NCBI GenBank assembly: GCA_003669575.1
Contig: QWOR01000137.1
Span: forward strand, 1-14,323
DNA from: Planctomycetota bacterium
GTDB lineage: Bacteria; Planctomycetota; Planctomycetia; Planctomycetales; Planctomycetaceae
Reading direction: 5' to 3'
DNA length: 14,323 nucleotides
Both the position numbers and the translations under genes were made by a program. The notes beneath the pieces were generated by a model. That model was not told the origin of the DNA. It made no database searches and saw nothing but the letters and a program-made list of their open reading frames with translations. Positions 10,626-14,323 of this stretch are shown here, piece after piece; the first letter of the stretch is position 1; every line of letters starts with the position of its first letter.

Positions 10626-11333
10626 CTACATCGACACGGCGATTCGCACTCCGGGGGACTGCGTGGCAGTCACCGTCACGCTGCGAAGATATTGACCCTT
10701 CGAAGAGTTCGGCTTCAGTGAACGAATCATCTGCAGCATCGCTTCAACGTTCTCAGACAGCTGCTGGCCATCGAAGGACAACTTACCGACGAGGCAATGC
10801 ACGATTCCGTAATCATCATTACGAAACTCGACCTTACCGGCCTTGTACTCACGCACGGCATTCGCCACGTCCTGGGTCACGGTTCCAGCACGAGGCGATG
10901 GCATCAAACCACGGGGGCCCAGAACACGACCGAGGGGACCGACAACACCCATCATGTCGGGAGTAGCAATCGCCACATCGAAATCGGTCCAGCCTTCTTT
11001 GATCTTGTCGGCCAGTTCCTTGCCACCAGCGAAGGCCGCACCAGCCTTCAGAGCGACATCAACATTCGCCCCCTGGCAGAACACCAGCACGTTCTTGGAC
11101 TTGCCAATTCCGTGCGGCAGAACGATCGATCCACGCACAATCTGATCAGCCTGCTTGGGATCAATCCCCAGGCGCAGAGCAAGCGAAACTGACTGATCAA
11201 ACTTGCAGGGCTTCACACCCTTCGGCAGATCAACCTCGAACTTCTTGAGGGCAGCCACAGCTTCCGCCACGGTCAGCACACCCAACTTGCTGGCTCGCTC
11301 GGTCAACACTTTTTGCCGCTTGGACAACCACAT
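10626..11333 (-). CDS. rplA: 50S ribosomal protein L1
   Basis: L1 forms the mobile L1 stalk that helps release deacylated tRNA from the E site. In many bacteria it also represses its own operon by binding mRNA. This protein has 235 residues, essentially the family length. Visible signatures are the N-terminal SKRQKVL and TVAEAVAALKKF, the domain II segment with QADQIVRGSIVLPHGIGK, the stretch MMGVVGPLGRVLGPRGLMPSPRAGTV cut short here to its core PLGRVLGPRGLMP, and the C-terminal YLRSVTVTATQSPGVRI. It follows rplK after 71 bp, the usual rplK–rplA pair. The ATG start has only a loose AAGG 8–11 nt upstream. The stop is TAG. Confidence 0.97.
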   Translation of the reverse strand: MWLSKRQKVLTERASKLGVLTVAEAVAALKKFEVDLPKGVKPCKFDQSVSLALRLGIDPKQADQIVRGSIVLPHGIGKSKNVLVFCQGANVDVALKAGAAFAGGKELADKIKEGWTDFDVAIATPDMMGVVGPLGRVLGPRGLMPSPRAGTVTQDVANAVREYKAGKVEFRNDDYGIVHCLVGKLSFDGQQLSENVEAMLQMIRSLKPNSSKGQYLRSVTVTATQSPGVRIAVSM

Positions 11334-11404
11334 GATACGGCCTTGTCTTGCTAGTTATTCGCGAATGAGAGTTTGTTGTTCAGGAGAGACGCAACCCACA
11401 CGGT

Positions 11405-11830
11405 TCAGTCCACAACTTCAATGCCCATGCTGCGAGCGGTTCCGGCGATCACTCGAAACGCCTCTTCCGGACCAGAAGAGTTCATGTCGGCAGCCTTTGT
11501 TTTGACGATCTCCATGACCTGTGCCTTGGTGACCCGTCCAATCTTCTCGGTACGGGCATTCTTCGCACCCTTCGCCACGCCAGCAGCCTTCTTCAGCAGC
11601 ACAGCTGCAGGAGGACTCTTCAGGACGAAGTCAAACGAACGATCGCTATAGATCGTGATCAGAGCAGGTACGATCATGCCGTTCAGATCTTTGGTGCGAT
11701 CATTGAACTGCTTGACGAATTGGCCAATATTGACGCCGTGGGGTCCGAGCGAAGTACCGACTGGAGGAGCAGGCGTTGCCTGACCACCAGCGATCTGAAC
11801 CTTGACCTGTGCTGTGACGCTCTTTGCCAT
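11405..11830 (-). CDS. rplK: 50S ribosomal protein L11
   Basis: L11 sits at the GTPase-associated centre on 23S rRNA helices 43/44, near the stalk. The protein has 141 residues, the standard length. The N-terminal domain contains the proline-rich segment GQATPAPPVGTSLGPHGVNIG; its prolines contact thiopeptide antibiotics in other bacteria. The C-terminal RNA-binding domain has PPAAVLLKKAAG, VMEIVKTKAADMN and the closing GTARSMGIEV. I chose the ATG at 11830 (MAKSVTAQVKV) because GGATGG lies 5 nt upstream and family members start here. An in-frame ATG three codons earlier (11839) has no ribosome site. The stop is TGA. It follows nusG after 66 bp. Confidence 0.97.
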   Translation of the reverse strand: MAKSVTAQVKVQIAGGQATPAPPVGTSLGPHGVNIGQFVKQFNDRTKDLNGMIVPALITIYSDRSFDFVLKSPPAAVLLKKAAGVAKGAKNARTEKIGRVTKAQVMEIVKTKAADMNSSGPEEAFRVIAGTARSMGIEVVD

Positions 11831-11855
11831 CGAAACCATCCAAAAAGAAAGCGCC

Positions 11856-11875
11856 GGAGAAACGAATCCGTCTCC
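11856..11875 (-). other. Short hairpin in the nusG–rplK spacer
   Basis: GGAGA (11856–11860) and TCTCC (11871–11875) form a 5-bp stem with a 10-nt loop. On the minus strand it is followed, 6 nt later, by TTTCTTTTTGG. It could be a weak attenuator ahead of rplK, but the stem is short. Confidence 0.25.
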
Positions 11876-11896
11876 CAGGCGTGTGTGCGTTCAGTT

Positions 11897-12529
11897 TCAG
11901 ACCTTCTCAACCTGCCAGTGCTCGAGTTCCACTTCGGTTGAACGTCCAAAAATCTCAATCATCACCTTGATCTTGCCGGTGTGATCATCCAGCGAATGGA
12001 CATGACCCTCGAAGCTTTCAAACGGGCCTTCCTTGACCTTGACCGCTTCGCCGACACTAACACTGAATCGAATGACCGGCGCCGATTCCTTCGTCTTCGG
12101 CACAACAGGCTGCTCGACGCCTTCGACAACCTCTTCGGTCACCGTCTCCTGACCAAGCAGACGACGAACCTCAGACTCCGGCATCGGCATTGGCTTGCCA
12201 CCCGCACCGGTAAAGTCGCCCACGCCGCTGGTGCCGAGGACGAGATACCATGCCTCATCCGATAGCCGCATCTGGATCATCATGTATCCAGGAAACAGCT
12301 TCTGCTCGCGAACTTTGCGTTTCCCGCCCTTGGTCTCCACGACCTTCTCGGTAGGGATCACCACCTCGCCGAAGTCAGCCTCCAGGCCTTCCATCTTGAT
12401 TCGACGCAAAATCGAATCGCGAATCGACTTCTCACGATTACTCTGAACCTTCAGGACGTACCACAACTTCTCGTCCTGGTTTTCGCCAGTCGAGGGAGCC
12501 GGATCGATGCTTTGCGGTTCAGTAGTCAT
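11897..12529 (-). CDS. nusG: Transcription elongation/antitermination factor NusG
   Basis: NusG binds RNA polymerase beta' and modulates pausing, Rho termination and coupling to ribosomes. From the ATG at 12529 it has 210 residues. The NGN domain spans about 21–125 (LWYVLKVQSNREKSI, KLFPGYMMIQM). A longer than usual acidic, Val/Glu-rich linker covers about 126–157. The KOW domain is at 158–210 (VGEAVKVKEGPFESFEGHV, then KVMIEIFGRSTEVELEHWQVEKV, of which the core is IFGRSTEVELE). The ATG has no Shine-Dalgarno site; an anti-SD-like CCCCTCCT precedes it directly. An in-frame TTG at 12571 would add 14 residues unlike NusG and has only a weak AGG-rich region upstream. A leaderless start is possible. 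The stop is TGA. Confidence 0.95.
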   Translation of the reverse strand: MTTEPQSIDPAPSTGENQDEKLWYVLKVQSNREKSIRDSILRRIKMEGLEADFGEVVIPTEKVVETKGGKRKVREQKLFPGYMMIQMRLSDEAWYLVLGTSGVGDFTGAGGKPMPMPESEVRRLLGQETVTEEVVEGVEQPVVPKTKESAPVIRFSVSVGEAVKVKEGPFESFEGHVHSLDDHTGKIKVMIEIFGRSTEVELEHWQVEKV

Positions 12530-12537
12530 AGGAGGGG

Positions 12538-12564
12538 CAAATATGTTCGGCGAAACACTGTCAA
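12538..12564 (-). promoter_or_regulatory. Possible promoter just upstream of nusG
   Basis: On the minus strand TTGACA (complement of 12559–12564) is followed after 15 nt by TATTTG (complement of 12538–12543). The -35 box is perfect, but the spacer is short and the -10 box is mediocre. Only 8 nt separate the -10 box from the nusG ATG, so a transcript from here would be nearly leaderless. Confidence 0.25.
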
Positions 12565-12595
12565 GTTGCAAGCGACCGCCGCCTGATTTTTACTG

Positions 12596-13045
12596 TCACT
12601 TTGCTGCTGAATTGGTCGCCTTCAGGAATCCAATGAATTCGAAGAAGATCAGCCACACAAAATCACACACCCACAAAAAGGCCGCGGCGATCACCATGGT
12701 AACCAGCACAACCCCTGTGGCTCGAATCAGATACTCCCAGGTCGCCCAGTTCACCTTGTCCAATTCGCCTTGCACAGCAATCAGAAAGTCAGCGAACTTC
12801 GGCCACTGAACAATGCGATAAACAAACCATGATCCGAAGGCGAACGCCAGAGCGGGAATCCCCAAGTGAACCAGAGGATGAGCGTCCTGAAAAAAGACCT
12901 CAGACATCCGATAACAACCAAGGAAAACCACCGCCAGGAAGACCGCCAGGCTCACCTGCCGGACCATTCGCCCCTGACTCGCCTTGTAGACATGCGTCGA
13001 CAGAAGCGTGGCAATGAACGATCGGCCTTCAACTGTCGTTGACAT
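12596..13045 (-). CDS. secE: Preprotein translocase subunit SecE
   Basis: SecE is the clamp subunit of the SecYEG protein-conducting channel in the cytoplasmic membrane. From the ATG at 13045 it has 149 residues. Three hydrophobic segments are visible at about 31–51, 58–79 and 106–130. The conserved cytoplasmic amphipathic region just before the last segment is at 81–105 (WPKFADFLIAVQGELDKVNW). Three segments resemble E. coli SecE; many other bacteria have only one. I chose this ATG because GGAG lies 4–5 nt upstream. A longer frame reaching 13150 would overlap tRNA-Trp and is rejected. The stop is TGA, and nusG follows after 66 bp, the standard pairing. Confidence 0.93.
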   Translation of the reverse strand: MSTTVEGRSFIATLLSTHVYKASQGRMVRQVSLAVFLAVVFLGCYRMSEVFFQDAHPLVHLGIPALAFAFGSWFVYRIVQWPKFADFLIAVQGELDKVNWATWEYLIRATGVVLVTMVIAAAFLWVCDFVWLIFFEFIGFLKATNSAAK

Positions 13046-13077
13046 GACGCTCCAAATTGAATCAACGAGGCTGAGAA

Positions 13078-13107
13078 GACACTTGCGTGTCCAATGAACA
13101 ATGACAC
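13078..13107 (-). other. Alternative small hairpins between trnW and secE
   Basis: GTGTC at 13087–13091 can pair with GACAC at 13078–13082 (tetraloop, GCAA on the minus strand, a GNRA type) or with GACAC at 13103–13107. The two 5-bp hairpins are mutually exclusive. They lie between the tRNA 3' end and the secE start, where tRNA processing must separate the two products. Confidence 0.25.
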
Positions 13108-13123
13108 CTTGATGTCGAATAAG

Positions 13124-13196
<73 letters not shown>

Positions 13197-13261
13197 TCAC
13201 GCTGACGCGAAACTCCACAAGACATTTATCCAGTAGCAAGCCTCCACTCGCCCTGAACAAA

Positions 13262-13414
13262 CTACTTCTTGCGGGATTCCTTGTGCTTTGTGTGCTTCCG
13301 CAGCTTCTTGTCGTACTTACTCAGCTCAAGACGCTCGGTCCCCCGAGTCTCCTTGGGAGTACGGTAATTGCGACTTCCCGACTCCGTGCATTCCAACCAG
13401 ACGTATTCGCGCAC
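13262..13414 (-). CDS. rpmG: 50S ribosomal protein L33, cysteine-poor form
   Basis: This short gene encodes a small basic protein of the large subunit near the E site. From the GTG at 13414 it has 50 residues: MREYVWLECTESG, then RNYRTPKETRGTERL, then ELSKYDKKLRKHTKHKE, and the end SRKK. The pattern of an aromatic N-terminus, RNYRT, a YDKKLRKH segment and KHKE[ST]RKK is the L33 signature. Only one cysteine remains: the usual CxxC zinc knuckle reads CTES and the C-terminal pair is absent. I prefer this GTG because GGGGAG lies 8 nt upstream. Another in-frame GTG at 13423 would add three residues, but the ribosome site would be too close. The stop is TAG. It sits between tuf and trnW, as in many bacteria. 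Confidence 0.9.
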   Translation of the reverse strand: MREYVWLECTESGSRNYRTPKETRGTERLELSKYDKKLRKHTKHKESRKK

Positions 13415-13436
13415 AGCGGACACTCCCCTTCAAAAC

Positions 13437-13477
13437 GCAGAACCGCCCGACTCGTAGAGCCGGGCGGTTGAATCTGC
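13437..13477 (-). terminator. Terminator-like hairpin after tuf
   Basis: AACCGCCCG (13441–13449) and CGGGCGGTT (13461–13469) form a perfect 9-bp stem. CTC/GAG pairing inside and GCAG/CTGC outside (13437–13440 with 13474–13477) add to it. On the minus strand CTGCGTTTTG follows the 9-bp stem, a short T-run offset by five bases. It lies about 20 nt after the tuf stop and ends about 25 nt before the rpmG start, so it probably gives partial termination, with rpmG expressed by read-through. Confidence 0.7.
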
Positions 13478-13487
13478 ATTCAGAGAC

Positions 13488-14323
13488 TTACTTGATGATC
13501 TTGGTAACAACACCCGAACCCACGGTACGACCACCTTCGCGGATCGCGAAGCGGCTTCCCTGGTCCATGGCGATGGACTTCTGCAGATCAACTTCGAGCT
13601 TGACGTTGTCGCCAGGCATACACATTTCGGCGCCACCGAGCAGCTTGACGCCGCCGGTCACGTCCGTCGTACGGAAGTAGAACTGAGGACGGTAACCGTT
13701 GAAGAACGGAGTCTTACGACCACCTTCTTCGGCCTTCAGAACGTAAACTTCGGCTTCGAAGTGGCTGTGTGGCTTGATGCTGTTACCAGCTGCCAACACC
13801 TGACCACGCTCCACGTCGTCCTTCGACGTACCGCGGAGCAGCAGACCGACATTGTCACCAGCGATACCCTGATCGAGGGTCTTGTTGAACATTTCAACGC
13901 CGGTCACAGTGGTTTCCTGAGTGTCACGCAGACCAATGATCTGGATCTTCTCACCAACCTTGACCAGGCCGCGCTCAATACGACCGGTTACCACAGTACC
14001 GCGACCGTCAATCGAGAACACGTCTTCCACTGCCATCAGGAATGGCTTGTCCTGCTCACGAGCAGGTTCAGCAATGTCCTTATCCAGAGCAGCGACCAGA
14101 TCAGTGATGCACTGAGAAGCGGCTGGATCGGAAGGATTCGCGTAAGCTTCCTTCGAGTTTCCACGAACGATGCTGATGGTATCGCCAGGATATCCATACT
14201 TGTTCAGCAGGTCGCGGATTTCCATCTCGACCAGCTCGAGCAGTTCTGGATCGTCGACCAGGTCAACCTTGTTCAGGTAAACGACGAGACAAGGCACGTT
14301 CACCTGACGAGCGAGGAGGATGT
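13488..14323 (-). CDS. tuf: Elongation factor Tu (3' part; 5' end outside the window)
   Basis: EF-Tu carries aminoacyl-tRNA to the ribosome as a GTP complex. The visible part is 277 codons plus two bases and runs off the right edge, so about 115–120 N-terminal residues, with the P-loop and switch regions, are missing. The reading frame continues from the edge (ILLARQVNVPCLVVYLNKVDL); the GTG at 14303 is an internal valine, not a start. The G4 motif NKVD is present. The G5 region reads IVRGNSKEA instead of the common IVRGSALKA. Domains II and III follow, with GRGTVVTGRIERG, FNKTLDQGIAGDNVGLLLRG, the aminoacyl-tRNA-binding KTPFFNGYRPQFYFRTTDVTG (core GYRPQFYFRT) and the end FAIREGGRTVGSGVV. The stop is TAA. 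Confidence 0.97.
   Translation of the reverse strand, partial: ILLARQVNVPCLVVYLNKVDLVDDPELLELVEMEIRDLLNKYGYPGDTISIVRGNSKEAYANPSDPAASQCITDLVAALDKDIAEPAREQDKPFLMAVEDVFSIDGRGTVVTGRIERGLVKVGEKIQIIGLRDTQETTVTGVEMFNKTLDQGIAGDNVGLLLRGTSKDDVERGQVLAAGNSIKPHSHFEAEVYVLKAEEGGRKTPFFNGYRPQFYFRTTDVTGGVKLLGGAEMCMPGDNVKLEVDLQKSIAMDQGSRFAIREGGRTVGSGVVTKIIK

Noticed and set aside
12507..12809. Plus-strand frame with AGGAGG upstream of an ATG near 12543, antisense to secE and nusG
   Set aside because: The good-looking ribosome site is the complement of the CCTCCT before nusG. The product is antisense to secE and resembles nothing known.
14301..14303. GTG at 14303 as the start of tuf
   Set aside because: The frame is open to the window edge and encodes conserved EF-Tu residues (ILLARQ) upstream, so this GTG is an internal valine.

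Overview
This window is the conserved tuf–rpmG–trnW–secE–nusG–rplK–rplA–rplJ–rplL–rpoB–rpoC block of a bacterium. Every gene lies on the minus strand, so it reads from right to left. It contains no mobile element, CRISPR array or accessory gene. The moderately high GC, the spaced-out genes (65–507 bp gaps instead of tight overlaps), weak or absent Shine-Dalgarno sites at some genes, and the character of EF-Tu, NusG, RpoB and RpoC suggest a member of the Planctomycetota (order Planctomycetales-like). That assignment is inference from protein character, not from a search.

Layout in transcription order: the 3' part of tuf (EF-Tu) enters from the right edge and ends at 13488 with a terminator-like hairpin. 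A short gene for ribosomal protein L33 follows (rpmG, GTG start, zinc cysteines lost). Next come tRNA-Trp(CCA), secE (preprotein translocase), nusG (elongation factor), rplK and rplA (L11, L1), rplJ and rplL (L10, L7/L12), rpoB and rpoC (RNA polymerase beta and beta'). A strong intrinsic terminator closes rpoC at 652–675.

The genes supply the transcription core (RpoB, RpoC), its processivity factor (NusG), the ribosome stalk and L1 stalk (L11, L10, L7/L12, L1), the elongation factor that docks on that stalk (EF-Tu), and a translocon subunit (SecE). Their co-location is the usual bacterial arrangement for growth-rate-coupled expression.

The least explained DNA is non-coding. The 507-bp rplL–rpoB gap holds a stem-loop after rplL, three tandem TTGAC hexamers forming candidate promoters, and a long hairpin (12 + 8 bp) with a T-rich flank, a layout that suggests separate initiation and attenuation of rpoBC. 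The first ~600 bp, beyond the rpoC terminator, has no recognisable protein gene but carries a promoter-like site directing transcription leftward out of the window. I found no convincing novel system. The regulatory architecture and a few residue-level oddities are what merit checking.
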